NCBI RefSeq assembly: GCF_008119785.1
Contig: NZ_VSFA01000039.1
Span: 1-64,000, forward strand
Source of the DNA: Micromonospora sp. MP36
GTDB lineage: Bacteria; Actinomycetota; Actinomycetes; Mycobacteriales; Micromonosporaceae
Direction: 5' to 3'
Length of the DNA: 64,000 nucleotides
Shown: positions 43,621 through 52,634 of the stretch, one piece after another
How positions within the stretch are numbered: position 1 is the stretch's first letter
How the letters are laid out: every line of letters begins with the position of its first letter
Made by a program: the position numbers and the translations under genes
The notes under the pieces: generated by a model
Databases searched by the model: none
The model's input: the letters and a program-made list of their open reading frames with translations, nothing else
Told to the model about the DNA's origin: nothing

Positions 43621-44799
43621 TCAGTTTCCGGTAGTCTCGGCGGCGGCCCGTTTCAGGCAGGCCGGCACATCACCAGCGTGGTACGGGTGTTCGCTCGGTT
43701 CGATACCGGCGAGGAACATCGCGTACACGGCGGCCATCCGCAGCGGGGCGACCGGGCGGAGCAGGTCGACGGCCCGGTGCGGGTCGCTGCCGGGCGCGTC
43801 GGCCCGCCAGCGGGCAGCCCAGGCGTGGAGCAGCGGCGCGGCGGCGGCCGGGTCGAGGGTTTCGGTGAGGCGCAGGATGTCGAAGGCGGGGTGCCCGACG
43901 AACGAGTCGCCCCAGTCGATCATCACTCGCCGCACGCCGTCGCCGCGCACGTTGCCGGGGTGCAGGTCGCCGTGGACGAGGGTGTCGGGCAGCCCGCAGC
44001 GGCGTACCTCGGCCAGCCGGTCGTCGAGGTCGGCGAGCAGGTCGGCGGCGACGGACAGGTCGTGCGGGGCGAGCCGGTCGCGGATCCAGCCGGCCAGCGC
44101 GGGCCCGCGCAAGTCGGGTACGCCGGCGGTGAGCAGCGCGCTGACGTCGTCGGCGGCGGCAAGTTGGACGGTGTGGTGGTCGGCGGCGATGGCGGCGCGT
44201 TCGGTGTCGTCGGCGGCGTAGCGGTCCTCGCCGGGCGCGTGGTCGAGGAGGATGCGGCCGGTGTCGTCGGCGGCGAGCAGCGTCGGGGCGGTGCCGGGCG
44301 CGGCGGCGGCGAGCCAGCGCAGCACGGTGGCCTCGTGCCGGAAGAACACCGGTACCTGCTTGAGCCAGGCGCTGCCGTGGTCGCCGTCGAGCCGCCAGAT
44401 CGCGGACAGGTTCCAGGTCCGGTGCTGCTCGACGGCGGTCACCGGCCGGCCGAGGCGGTGCAGTTCGGCGGTGGCCCAGGCGAGGCTGCGGGCCGGGCCG
44501 CCGGGTTCGGCCCAGGGGGCGCGCAGCGGGTGCGGCGCCAGGTCGACCGCCACCGGTTCCAGGGGTACGGCCGGGGGCGCGGTGACCTGCCCGAGGTAGG
44601 TGAGGTGGCCGCCGGGTGGTTCGGGCCGGTCGGCGGCGAGCAGCCGCAGCACGGCAACCTCGAGGTCGTGGCGGCGGCGGGCCTCGTCGACGATCGCGCC
44701 GACCTGCTGCCACCACGGCTCCGGCACGTCGAACGCAGGCAGGGCGCCGAGCGGCGCGCCGTCCCGGTCGACCAGGACGAGGGTGATCGTGCGGGACAC
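43621..44799 (-). CDS. aminoglycoside phosphotransferase (APH)-fold protein
   Basis: A 392-residue protein. The kinase half (about 130-370) has the Brenner-type catalytic loop LVHGDLHPGNV (catalytic Asp) and the metal-binding VMIDWGDSFVGHPAFDI. The N-terminal 120 residues (ITLVLVDRDGAPLGALPAF and after) are a NUDIX-like or unrelated extension. The substrate is unknown; most such proteins are not drug-resistance enzymes. It converges with the AraC gene. Confidence 0.88.
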   Translation of the reverse strand: MSRTITLVLVDRDGAPLGALPAFDVPEPWWQQVGAIVDEARRRHDLEVAVLRLLAADRPEPPGGHLTYLGQVTAPPAVPLEPVAVDLAPHPLRAPWAEPGGPARSLAWATAELHRLGRPVTAVEQHRTWNLSAIWRLDGDHGSAWLKQVPVFFRHEATVLRWLAAAAPGTAPTLLAADDTGRILLDHAPGEDRYAADDTERAAIAADHHTVQLAAADDVSALLTAGVPDLRGPALAGWIRDRLAPHDLSVAADLLADLDDRLAEVRRCGLPDTLVHGDLHPGNVRGDGVRRVMIDWGDSFVGHPAFDILRLTETLDPAAAAPLLHAWAARWRADAPGSDPHRAVDLLRPVAPLRMAAVYAMFLAGIEPSEHPYHAGDVPACLKRAAAETTGN

Positions 44800-44943
44800 G
44801 CCGCGACGGTAGCGTCGGGGCCGCTGCGCGGCGAGCGGTTATCGACCGGGCCGCTCCCCGAGCCGAGTCAGGCTCGCATCTCCGGGACCGCTACGGGTCC
44901 GACCCCCGATGTCCCCGCCCCGCTCCGCTGACACGCTGGGGCA

Positions 44944-45501
44944 ATGACAACGACCGATTCCCGGGTCTCCACGTACGCCTGGCTGCGGCCGGTGGCGCTG
45001 ACCGCGTCGCTGCTGCTGCTCGGCTACGGCATCCTCCGCCTGGTCGACGGCCTAGACGGCCACCGCGACAAGTCGGCGTGGGCGTGGATGACCGGGCACA
45101 CGCTGTTCCTGTTCGGCATCGTCGCGTTCGGGGCGATGATCGTGGGGTTGCACGGGCTGCTGCGTACCGCCTCGTCCCGGCTGCACACGGTGGACGACGT
45201 AGCCGCGCTGGCCGGTCTGGTCGGGGCGGCCGGCTTCGTCTGGGTGATCCTCGGCGACCTGTTCCCGCGCTTCGCCGACGCGGTGACCACGCCGGACCTG
45301 GTGCTGCTCGGCGGGCCGGCGCTGTTCGAGCTGGGGCTGCTCACGCTGCTGGTCCGCGCGGCCGTAGCGCGGCTGCTGCCGCCGTGGGGGCCGCTGCTGG
45401 TGCTGGTCGGCTTCGGCGCCATCGCCGTCAACCTGGACCTGCTGCCGGTCGGCGCCGGCCTGGTCTTCGCCGGCCTGCTTCCGCTCAAATCGCACCGCTG
45501 A
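44944..45501 (+). CDS. uncharacterised integral membrane protein
   Basis: A 185-residue protein with five to six hydrophobic helices joined by short loops (ALTASLLLLGYGILRLVDGL, TGHTLFLFGIVAFGAMIVGL, and others). No family is recognised and no charged catalytic residues stand out within the helices. It is followed 84 bp later by a VOC gene on the same strand. Confidence 0.8.
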   Translation: MTTTDSRVSTYAWLRPVALTASLLLLGYGILRLVDGLDGHRDKSAWAWMTGHTLFLFGIVAFGAMIVGLHGLLRTASSRLHTVDDVAALAGLVGAAGFVWVILGDLFPRFADAVTTPDLVLLGGPALFELGLLTLLVRAAVARLLPPWGPLLVLVGFGAIAVNLDLLPVGAGLVFAGLLPLKSHR

Positions 45502-45585
45502 CCGGCCGGGCCGCGGGCGGAGGCAACGGCGGCGCGGCCACGGAGCGGACCCGCGATGTCGGCGGTCGCCGGTACCGTCCGGGGC

Positions 45586-46014
45586 ATGGAGCAGCGCGTC
45601 AGCATCATCACCCTCGGCGTGGCCGACGTGGCCCGGGCCCGCACCTTCTACGAGCGCCTCGGCTGGCGCGGCCAGGAGGTCGAGGAAACCGTCTTCTTCC
45701 AGGCCGGCGGGCTGGCGGTGGTGCTCTGGGGCCGGGACAAGCTGGCCGCGGACGCCGGGTTGACCGACCGGGGCGCCGGCGGGTTCGGCGGGCTGGGCCT
45801 GGCGCAGAACGTACGCAGCCGCGAGGAGGTCGACGAGATCCTGCGTCGGGCGGCGGAGGCGGGCGCGACGGTCACCCGCCCGGCCGGGGAGACCTTCTAC
45901 GGCGGGTACGCCGGCTACTTCGCCGACCCGGACGGTCACCTGTGGGAGATCGCCTGGAACCCCGGCTTCCCGCTCGGCCCGGACGGCTCGCTGACCGTGC
46001 CCGACTTCGGCTGA
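45586..46014 (+). CDS. VOC family protein
   Basis: A 142-residue VOC-fold protein. MEQRVSIITLGVADVARART and FYERLGWRGQ form the first half; VDEILRRAAEAGATVTRPAG and YAGYFADPDGHLWEIAWNPG the second. This pattern matches the glyoxalase-like proteins common in actinomycetes. Only Glu in the WEIAWNP strand clearly fits a metal ligand. ATG 45586 is preferred over upstream in-frame ATG 45556. Confidence 0.9.
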   Translation: MEQRVSIITLGVADVARARTFYERLGWRGQEVEETVFFQAGGLAVVLWGRDKLAADAGLTDRGAGGFGGLGLAQNVRSREEVDEILRRAAEAGATVTRPAGETFYGGYAGYFADPDGHLWEIAWNPGFPLGPDGSLTVPDFG

Positions 46015-46018
46015 CCGG

Positions 46019-47176
46019 TCAGCTCCACACGGTACGGCGGTAGCCGCGGTGGCCGGCGCACGAGTCGCGCTGCCCGCCGGTCAGGCTGACCGTGCCGTCG
46101 CGGCACTGCACCAGCCAGCCGCGTCCGGACCAGAATCGGGGGACGCAGTCGAACCAGTCGCAGACGCCCCGGGCGGGCTTGCGGACCCGGGAGCCGCCGC
46201 AGAAGTCGTACCCGAAGGGGTTGGCCGGGGCGCCGCAGCGCCGCTCGACGACGGCCGGCCGGGGAGCGCGCGACGACGTGGGTGCGGGCGTGGTGTGTCG
46301 GGGTTTCGGCGCGGCGGTGGGCTCGACCCGGACGGCCGGGGCGATCACCAGCGGCGTGGGTGTGGGGGTGGCCGCCGGGGTGGCGGCGGCGGCCAGCTCC
46401 GACCCGCCGGTACGCCCCGGCGGGTCGGACTCGAACAGCATCGCCGGCACGATCAGGGCGAGGGCCGCACCGACCGCGACGGCGCGCGGGCCGACGAACG
46501 CGGCCAGGCGGGCCTGGCGCGGGGTGGCGATGGCGGGCCGCACGGGCCGGGCCGCGGCATGTTCCTCGATCAGCTCGTCGAGTTGCGCGACGACGGCGGC
46601 CCGCTGCTCGATCGCGTCGGCGAACGCCAGGGTCAGCTTGAACCGGAAGTCGGCCACCGCGCCGGTGGGCACCATCAGGCCGGAGGTGCGCCGCCGGTCC
46701 AGGACCTGGAGCAGCGTCACCGGCGCGCCCGGGTCGTGGGACAGTCCGGTCATCCGCCCGTACGCCCAGTCGCGCCGGCCGCGGCCGCCGAGCAGCACCA
46801 GCCGCCGGTTGGTGAGCACGGCGAGCCCGGCGTCGACGGCCCGGACACCTTCGGGGCGGCGCGGGCGCAGCTCGGGCGGGTCGGGTTCGACGGTCAGTTC
46901 GGGGGCCGGTAGCACGGCGGTGTGCCGTACCTCCACCAGTTGCGCGGCCGGCAGCGTCCAGAAGACCACCTCACCGGGGGCCAGCTCCATGGGCAGGCCG
47001 ACGCCCGCCTCGGCGGAGCCGTGGAAGGACGCGGCGAGGGTACGCAGGCGGCGCAGTTCGTCGTCGCGTCGTCGCCACGCCTCGTCGGCCGCGTGGAAGG
47101 TGCGCAGCCGCCGTTCGTTCTGGCGGTGCGCCCACCGGTACCGCCACGTGGAACCCGTCGAATCAGTCATCGCCAC
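46019..47176 (-). CDS. membrane protein with Cys-rich DUF3761-like C-terminal domain
   Basis: A 385-residue protein. The cytoplasmic N-terminal part (about 1-210) includes a Trp/Arg-rich helix and a beta-rich GVRAVDAGLAVLTNRRLVLLGG segment that resembles bacterial PH-like domains. One membrane helix (about 232-250) follows, then a Pro/Thr/Ala linker (about 262-315). The exported C-terminal domain (about 318-385) has six cysteines in CGAPANPFGYDFCGGS, GVCDWFDCVP and VQCRDGTVSLTGGQRDSCAG. It is similar to DUF3761-type domains. GTG 47176 has GGAGGAG 5-6 nt upstream; ATG 47170 is possible. Function unknown. Confidence 0.75.
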   Translation of the reverse strand: MAMTDSTGSTWRYRWAHRQNERRLRTFHAADEAWRRRDDELRRLRTLAASFHGSAEAGVGLPMELAPGEVVFWTLPAAQLVEVRHTAVLPAPELTVEPDPPELRPRRPEGVRAVDAGLAVLTNRRLVLLGGRGRRDWAYGRMTGLSHDPGAPVTLLQVLDRRRTSGLMVPTGAVADFRFKLTLAFADAIEQRAAVVAQLDELIEEHAAARPVRPAIATPRQARLAAFVGPRAVAVGAALALIVPAMLFESDPPGRTGGSELAAAATPAATPTPTPLVIAPAVRVEPTAAPKPRHTTPAPTSSRAPRPAVVERRCGAPANPFGYDFCGGSRVRKPARGVCDWFDCVPRFWSGRGWLVQCRDGTVSLTGGQRDSCAGHRGYRRTVWS

Positions 47177-47417
47177 GCCGACTCCTCCGCCGCGCGAGCC
47201 CACCGGGGTGTCGTTCCTGTCAACTGCGGCGGAGGGGCAACAAGACACGCGCAAGTTGCAAATCCAACCGATCGGGTGATTGACCTGCACGTTAGGCCGA
47301 ATCCCACTCATCGCCTCCCCCACGATCTCGGCTGCCCCGCTTCACCCTGCGAGGGGGTCGGACCGTCGGTAACGTCAGCCGCAACGGGCCGTGGCGTGAC
47401 GGCGAGGAGGTGGACCG

Positions 47418-48959
47418 GTGGGCGAACCGACCGTCGTGGTGGCCGTGGACATCGGTACCACCAGCACCAAGGCGGTCGCCTACGACACCGGCGGACGGCA
47501 ACTCGTCGCGCACTCCCACGGCTACCCGCTCGACGAGCCGCACCCCGGATACGCCGAGCAGGACCCGCAGCTGATCTTCGACGCGGTGGTCCAGTCGATC
47601 CGGGAGGTGGTCGACGAGCTGCCCGGACCCGTCGCCGGGCTGTCCTTCAGCAGCGCCATGCACAGCCTGATCGGGCTGGACGCGGACGGCGTTCCGCTCA
47701 CCCCGTCGATCACCTGGGCCGACTCCCGAGCCAGCCTCCAGGCCGAACGGCTCCGCGCCGTGCCGTCCGGCCTGGCCATCCACCGGCGCACCGGCACCCC
47801 GGTCCACCCGATGGCGCCGCTGCCGAAACTGGTCTGGTTCTCCGAGCAGCAACCGAAACTGTTCGAACGCGTCGCGCACTGGGTCGGCATCAAGGACTAC
47901 GTGCTGCTGCGGCTGGCCGAGGCGCTGGTCACCGACCACTCCGTCGCCTCCGCCACCGGCCTGATGAACATCCACCGACTCGCCTGGGACGCCGAGGCGC
48001 TCGGCATCGCCGGCATCACCGAGGAACAGCTACCCCAGCTCGTACCGACCACCCACGTGCTGCCCGGGCTCACCCCCGAGGCGGCCGCGGCCACCGGCCT
48101 GCCCGTCGCCACCCCGATCGTGGTGGGCGCCGGCGACGGACCACTGGCCAACCTGGGCCTCGGCGCGGTGCACCCCGGCGAGGTGGCCTGCTCCATCGGC
48201 ACGAGCGGCGCCATGCGGGTGATGGTGGAACGCCCCGGCGTCGATCCGCTCGGCGGGGTCTTCTGCTACGCCCTCACCGAGCGCCGCTGGGTGGTCGGCG
48301 GCGCGATCAACAACGGCGGCATCGTCCTGCAGTGGGCCGGCGAGGCACTCGCCCCCGAACTCGGCGAACACGCCGAGGAGGAACTGCTCGAACTGGCCGC
48401 CCACGCGCCGGTCGGCTCCGGCGGGCTGATCATGCTGCCGTACCTGCTCAGCGAACGCGCGCCGCACTGGAGCGCGCTGCCCCGCGGCGCGTACGTCGGG
48501 CTCACCCACGGCCACCGCCGCGAACACCTCGTCCGGGCCGCGCTGGAGGGGGTCTGCCAGCAGCTCGCCCTGGTCCTCGCCTCCGTCAGGGCGGCCGGCA
48601 ACGAGGTACGCGAGGTCCGCGCCAGCGGCGGCTTCGCGCGCAGCCCGCTGTGGCGGCAGATCCTCGCCGACGCTCTCGGCATGCCCGTGCGCTTCCCCCA
48701 CGGCCACGAAGGATCCAGCTTCGGGGCCGCACTGCTCGGCATGCAGGCGCTCGGCCTGATCGAGTCCATCGACGTCGCCGCGGACCTGGTCCAGATCGAG
48801 GAAACGGTACGCCCCGACCCGGCCTCCGCCGCCATCTACGCCACCCTCCTGCCGCTCTTCTCCGAGCTGTACGACGCGCTCGTGCCAACGTTCGCGTCGC
48901 TGCGGCGACTGGCGCCGAGCCTGCCGCCGGAACCACCACCCATCGCCCTTCCCCGCTGA
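47418..48959 (+). CDS. gntK: gluconokinase, FGGY family
   Basis: A 513-residue carbohydrate kinase. The phosphate-1 motif AVDIGTTSTKAVAYD opens domain I. ITWADSRASLQAE and IGTSGAMRVMVERPG are typical of gluconokinases. Domain II has RASGGFARSPLWRQILADAL and ends with the family's adenosine motif region GSSFGAALLGM. It phosphorylates gluconate to 6-phosphogluconate in the cytoplasm. GTG 47418 has GAGGAGG upstream. The permease gene follows 27 nt later, so the two form a gluconate uptake and phosphorylation unit. Confidence 0.9.
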   Translation: MGEPTVVVAVDIGTTSTKAVAYDTGGRQLVAHSHGYPLDEPHPGYAEQDPQLIFDAVVQSIREVVDELPGPVAGLSFSSAMHSLIGLDADGVPLTPSITWADSRASLQAERLRAVPSGLAIHRRTGTPVHPMAPLPKLVWFSEQQPKLFERVAHWVGIKDYVLLRLAEALVTDHSVASATGLMNIHRLAWDAEALGIAGITEEQLPQLVPTTHVLPGLTPEAAAATGLPVATPIVVGAGDGPLANLGLGAVHPGEVACSIGTSGAMRVMVERPGVDPLGGVFCYALTERRWVVGGAINNGGIVLQWAGEALAPELGEHAEEELLELAAHAPVGSGGLIMLPYLLSERAPHWSALPRGAYVGLTHGHRREHLVRAALEGVCQQLALVLASVRAAGNEVREVRASGGFARSPLWRQILADALGMPVRFPHGHEGSSFGAALLGMQALGLIESIDVAADLVQIEETVRPDPASAAIYATLLPLFSELYDALVPTFASLRRLAPSLPPEPPPIALPR

Positions 48960-48986
48960 CCCGGGGGCGGACGACTCCCGAAGGTC

Positions 48987-50501
48987 GTGATAGCCGTGGT
49001 CGCACTGCTCGCCGCACCGGCGCCGCTCACGAACGCCGGTCACACCCAACTGGTCATCGCCGCCGTGCTCGGCATCGTCGCGGTGGTGCTCCTCATCGCC
49101 TGGGGCAAGGTGCACCCGTTCCTCGCCCTGATCCTCGGCGCGGCCGTACTCGGGGTGGTCGCCGGCGTCGCCGTCGACAAGATCGTCACCTCGTTCAGCG
49201 CGGGCGTCGGCTCGACCGTCGGCGGCGTCGGCCTGCTCATCGCCCTCGGCGCGATGATCGGCGGCCTGCTCGCCGAATCCGGCGGCGCCGACAAAATCGT
49301 CGAACGCGTCGTCGCCCGGGTCTCGGGCGGAGCCCTGCCCTGGGCGATGGCCGGCGTGGCCGCCCTGATCGGGCTCCCGCTCTTCTTCGAAGTCGGCGTG
49401 GTCCTACTGGTGCCGATCGTGCTGCTGGTCTCCCGCCGGGTCGACATACCGCTGATGAAGATCGGCATCCCGGCGCTGGCCGGCCTGTCCGTGCTGCACG
49501 GCCTGGTGCCGCCGCACCCCGGCCCGCTGGTTGCGATCGACGCCCTCGGCGCCAACCTCGGCCAGACCCTCGCCCTCGGCCTCCTGATCGCCATCCCCAC
49601 CGTGATCATCTCCGGACCGGTCTTCGGCAACCTCATCGCCCGCTACGTGCCCGCCACCGCACCGGAGGCGCTGCTGCCCACCCGCCGGCCGGTCACGGCC
49701 GCCGAACGACGCCCCACCACCCCGTCCGGCGGCCGACTCGACGCCGACGGCGACCTGGTCACCGAGGACGACCTGATCAACCCGGGCACCGGCCGCCCCG
49801 GCGCGCCGATCAACGAAGGACAGCGCCCCCGCCGCGCCCCCGCCCTGTGGGCTGCCGTGATCACCGTGCTGCTGCCCGTGGCGCTGATGCTGCTGCGCGC
49901 CATCGGCGAGCTCACCCTCGCCAAGGACACCGGCGGCCGCAAGGCGCTGGACATCGTCGGCACCCCGATCATCGCCCTGCTCGCCGGCGTCATCTTCGCG
50001 ATGATCTTCCTCGGCTACCGCACCGGATTCAGCCGCAACCAGGTCTCCGGCTTCCTCGGCGGATCACTGCCGGCCATCGCCGGCATCCTGCTGATCGTCG
50101 CCGCCGGCGGCGGCTTCAAGCAGGTACTCGTCGACGCCGGCGTCGGCAACCTCGTCGCCGACGCCGCCAAGGGCGCGAACCTCTCGCCGCTACTGCTGGG
50201 CTGGCTGGTCGCCGTCGGCATCCGGGTCGCCACCGGCTCGGCCACCGTCGCCACCATCACCGCCGCCGGCATCGTCTCACCGCTCGCCGCCACCCTCGGC
50301 GGCACCGAGGTGGCGCTGCTGGCCCTGGCCGTCGGCTGCGGGTCACTGTTCTTCTCACACGTCAACGACGCCGGCTTCTGGCTGGTCAAGGAGTACTTCG
50401 GGCTGACCGTCGGGCAGACCATCAAGAGCTGGTCGGTGATGGAGACGATCATCTCCGTGGTCGGCTTCGCCGGCGTCCTCATCATCGACGTCTTCGTCTA
50501 A
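48987..50501 (+). CDS. gntP: GntP-family gluconate:H+ symporter
   Basis: A 504-residue permease with twelve or more membrane helices. Family motifs include WGKVHPFLALILGA, GVGSTVGGVGLLIALGAMIG, LPLFFEVGVVLL and VPPHPGPLVAI. A hydrophilic loop of about 40 residues near 235-275 separates the halves. GTG 48987 or 48996 can serve as start. It forms an operon with gntK. No GntR-type regulator is adjacent. Confidence 0.92.
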   Translation: MIAVVALLAAPAPLTNAGHTQLVIAAVLGIVAVVLLIAWGKVHPFLALILGAAVLGVVAGVAVDKIVTSFSAGVGSTVGGVGLLIALGAMIGGLLAESGGADKIVERVVARVSGGALPWAMAGVAALIGLPLFFEVGVVLLVPIVLLVSRRVDIPLMKIGIPALAGLSVLHGLVPPHPGPLVAIDALGANLGQTLALGLLIAIPTVIISGPVFGNLIARYVPATAPEALLPTRRPVTAAERRPTTPSGGRLDADGDLVTEDDLINPGTGRPGAPINEGQRPRRAPALWAAVITVLLPVALMLLRAIGELTLAKDTGGRKALDIVGTPIIALLAGVIFAMIFLGYRTGFSRNQVSGFLGGSLPAIAGILLIVAAGGGFKQVLVDAGVGNLVADAAKGANLSPLLLGWLVAVGIRVATGSATVATITAAGIVSPLAATLGGTEVALLALAVGCGSLFFSHVNDAGFWLVKEYFGLTVGQTIKSWSVMETIISVVGFAGVLIIDVFV

Positions 50502-50663
50502 CGGCCATCAGATACGCCGTCCCGCACGGCACAGCGCGCTACCCAGCCGAGAGAACCTGGGATCAGCCGCCCGCCACACGTGGAGAGGACCGGCCGGCCA
50601 GGTCGGCGAGGCTGGGGGAACCGGGCGTGGATCCCCCAGCGGCCTACCGGCGCCGTTCTTCCT

Positions 50664-50936
50664 TCAGCACTCGGCCGTGAGCGTCGCCTTCCAGTAATGC
50701 ATCGAACCGGCGGGCGAGTAGGTCGTGCTCACCTCATAACAGCTCGGGCTGTAGGCGTGCATCTGCGCCAATGCGTCCTGGTGCGCGTTCTCGGGCAGGT
50801 AGCCGTATCCGATGAAGGTTTCGGTAGTGGCTGTTGCCGGGCTGGCGTTGGCGGGAGTTGCGCCGGCAATCGTCGTGACGATCAAGCCGAGGACGGCTGC
50901 GGTCGTCACACGTGCGAGGATCCGCTTCCTGAGCAT
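50664..50936 (-). CDS. small secreted protein
   Basis: A 90-residue exported protein. MLRKRILARVTTAAVLGLIV and a TPANASP cleavage site form the signal peptide. The mature part of about 58 residues has ETFIGYGYLPENAHQDALAQ, two cysteines and ends SMHYWKATLTAEC. ATG 50936 has AGGAGGG 8 nt upstream. Family not recognised. Confidence 0.75.
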   Translation of the reverse strand: MLRKRILARVTTAAVLGLIVTTIAGATPANASPATATTETFIGYGYLPENAHQDALAQMHAYSPSCYEVSTTYSPAGSMHYWKATLTAEC

Positions 50937-51119
50937 GAGCCCATCCCTCCTACTGCTAGATATGTGGCTTGGGAGATGCTGGACAATTGCTATGGCACCA
51001 GAGCGTGCCAGGTGAGCCAGAACGGGAGCGCCCGCTCCCACCTCCTCTCGGTCAGAGGACTTCCGCATCGTGGTCGGTCAATATCCTAACCATATCGGCG
51101 ACTTTGACCTCCTCGGGTA

Positions 51120-51350
51120 TCACGTGTGGCCTCCTTGATCCACGAGCTGTCGGAGAAAGGCAAGTTCGCGTCGCACCGTCGAGACGTAGTCGGCGACCCA
51201 CAGGCGATTCAGCTCCAAGGCGATGAAGAGCAGGTCCGCAAGCGGCGGCGGAAGCCACGGCCGAGTAAGCGGCACCCGCGCCAACCCGCCGTACCCGTGG
51301 AGTCGCCAGCGACCACCCTGCGCTGGCTGGCCTTCCCGGTGTGCTGCCAC
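51120..51350 (-). CDS. possible small protein, low confidence
   Basis: The frame encodes up to 76 residues whose C-terminal half (ADLLFIALELNRLWVADYVS, then TVRRELAFLRQLVDQGG) looks helical and protein-like. The N-terminal half looks random. A strong AAGGAGG in its last codons precedes a GTG at 51123 that overlaps its stop (GTGA) and opens a 23-codon frame to 51052. It may be a degraded pair of small genes. The rest of 50937-51398 shows nothing firm. Confidence 0.3.
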   Translation of the reverse strand: MAAHREGQPAQGGRWRLHGYGGLARVPLTRPWLPPPLADLLFIALELNRLWVADYVSTVRRELAFLRQLVDQGGHT

Positions 51351-51398
51351 CCGGGCACCCGCACGTCCGACTACGGCACAGCGGTGCCGTGATCTGGG

Positions 51399-51683
51399 TC
51401 AGGGCGCCTCGACGCCCGAGATGCGGAACTTGTGCACCTCGGCACCGCGGATCGCCGCCACCTGCTCCTCGGCCGGGCCGGACCCGCGGAACGCGAGCAA
51501 CTGCTCGTCGGACTCCCACCGCTCGTACACGTTGATCCGGCCCGGCTCGACGAGGTCCGCGCTCACCGCGAAGTCGACGCAGCCCGGCGCCGAGCGGGCC
51601 GCCCGGACGGCCGCCACGCAGGAGGCCAGGTAGGCGTCCCGCTCGGCGGGATCGACGTAGAGGGTGCCGGCGACGATGATCAA
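51399..51683 (-). CDS. antibiotic biosynthesis monooxygenase (ABM) family protein
   Basis: A 94-residue protein with the small ferredoxin-like ABM fold: IIVAGTLYVDPAERDAYLAS, SAPGCVDFAVSADLVEPGRI and NVYERWESDEQLLAFRGSGP. TTG 51683 has GGGAGG 5 nt upstream and yields the normal family start MIIVAG. It may be a heme-degrading or quinol monooxygenase-like enzyme. It follows the TipA-like regulator by 52 nt and may be co-transcribed. Confidence 0.88.
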   Translation of the reverse strand: MIIVAGTLYVDPAERDAYLASCVAAVRAARSAPGCVDFAVSADLVEPGRINVYERWESDEQLLAFRGSGPAEEQVAAIRGAEVHKFRISGVEAP

Positions 51684-51735
51684 GGAGACCTCCCGCGGGT
51701 GAGCCGTCCGGCCCATCCTGGCACCCCGGCGAGGG

Positions 51736-52494
51736 TCAGGCCCGGTTGATCGCGTTGGCGTGGATGGCCTCGCTCAGGTACGCGGCCATCCCCGGCCGGA
51801 TCTTCTCGTAGTACGCGGTGAACCGCGGGTCGCCGACGTACATGTCGGCCAGCCCGGTGTGGATCTCGTAGGAGCAGTCGTAGAACCAGCGGGTGATGCG
51901 CTGCCGGTGCTCCTCCGCCAGCGCCATCGCCTCCGGGCTGTCGGCCGGCGCGCCCGAGGCCATCAGCTCGGCAAACCGCCGCCCCCAGTCCTCGTTCTCG
52001 GCCTTGTTCCGCAGCCAGTCCTCCTTCGAGTACCGGCCAACCCGCTCGGTCGACTGCCGATACGCCTCGGTGCCGCCCCAGCGCCGCTCCGCCTCCTCGG
52101 CGTGCGCGTCCGGGTCGAAGTCCCCGAAGACCTCGAACCGTTCCTCCGGCGTGAGCTCAATGTTCAACGTTCTCGCCTCCATCGCAAGCTCGATCGCCGC
52201 GACCATCTCCCGCAGCTTCCCGATCCGCCCGGTGAGCAGCTCGTGCTGCCGCCGCAGGTGCGGCAGCGGGTCCGCGCCCGGGTCGTCGAGGATCTCGGCG
52301 ATCTCCTCCAACGGGAACCCCAACTCCCGGTAGGCCCGGATGACCTGCAACCGCTCCAGGTCCGCGTCCTCGTAGCGGCGGTAGCCGGCCGGGGTGCGTC
52401 CGCTCGGCGACAGCAGCCCGATCTCGTCGTAGTGGTGCAGCGTGCGGACCGTGACCCGGGCCGCCCGCGCCACCTGACCCACCGTGTACGGCAT
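51736..52494 (-). CDS. MerR-family regulator with TipAS domain
   Basis: A 252-residue regulator. The MerR domain (1-105) starts MPYTVGQVARAARVTVRTLH and HYDEIGLLSPSGRTPAGYRR. A coiled-coil dimerisation helix follows. The TipAS effector domain (about 110-250) has WGGTEAYRQSTERVGRYSKE and RITRWFYDCSYEIHTGLADM, including the Cys that thiopeptide antibiotics attach to in TipA. ATG 52494 follows GGAAGGGAGGG. It probably senses multidrug ligands such as thiopeptides. Confidence 0.93.
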   Translation of the reverse strand: MPYTVGQVARAARVTVRTLHHYDEIGLLSPSGRTPAGYRRYEDADLERLQVIRAYRELGFPLEEIAEILDDPGADPLPHLRRQHELLTGRIGKLREMVAAIELAMEARTLNIELTPEERFEVFGDFDPDAHAEEAERRWGGTEAYRQSTERVGRYSKEDWLRNKAENEDWGRRFAELMASGAPADSPEAMALAEEHRQRITRWFYDCSYEIHTGLADMYVGDPRFTAYYEKIRPGMAAYLSEAIHANAINRA

Positions 52495-52590
52495 GGGTTC
52501 CCTCCCTTCCACGGCCAAGGGTCCCGCCTCTCGCTACGTGAGGGTCAAGCCAGATTCTGCATCCCACCTCACACCGGCGTGCCGGAAAGC

Positions 52591-52626
52591 CGATCGCCCC
52601 CGGCCTCACCAGGCCGGGGGCGATCG
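52591..52626 (-). terminator. strong hairpin terminator
   Basis: A perfect 16-bp stem (CGATCGCCCCCGGCCT and its complement) with loop CACC lies 8 nt downstream of the minus-strand gene ending at 52635. Confidence 0.85.
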
Positions 52627-52634
52627 TGGCGGGA

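Noticed and set aside
43621..44799. Aminoglycoside resistance gene
   Set aside because: The APH fold is clear, but an N-terminal extension and no resistance-specific residues argue against naming a drug-resistance enzyme.
46922..50680. A 1252-codon open frame on the plus strand across the gntK/gntP region
   Set aside because: Its translation is low-complexity Arg/Pro/Gly-rich and out of frame with two clear family members. It is a GC-bias shadow.
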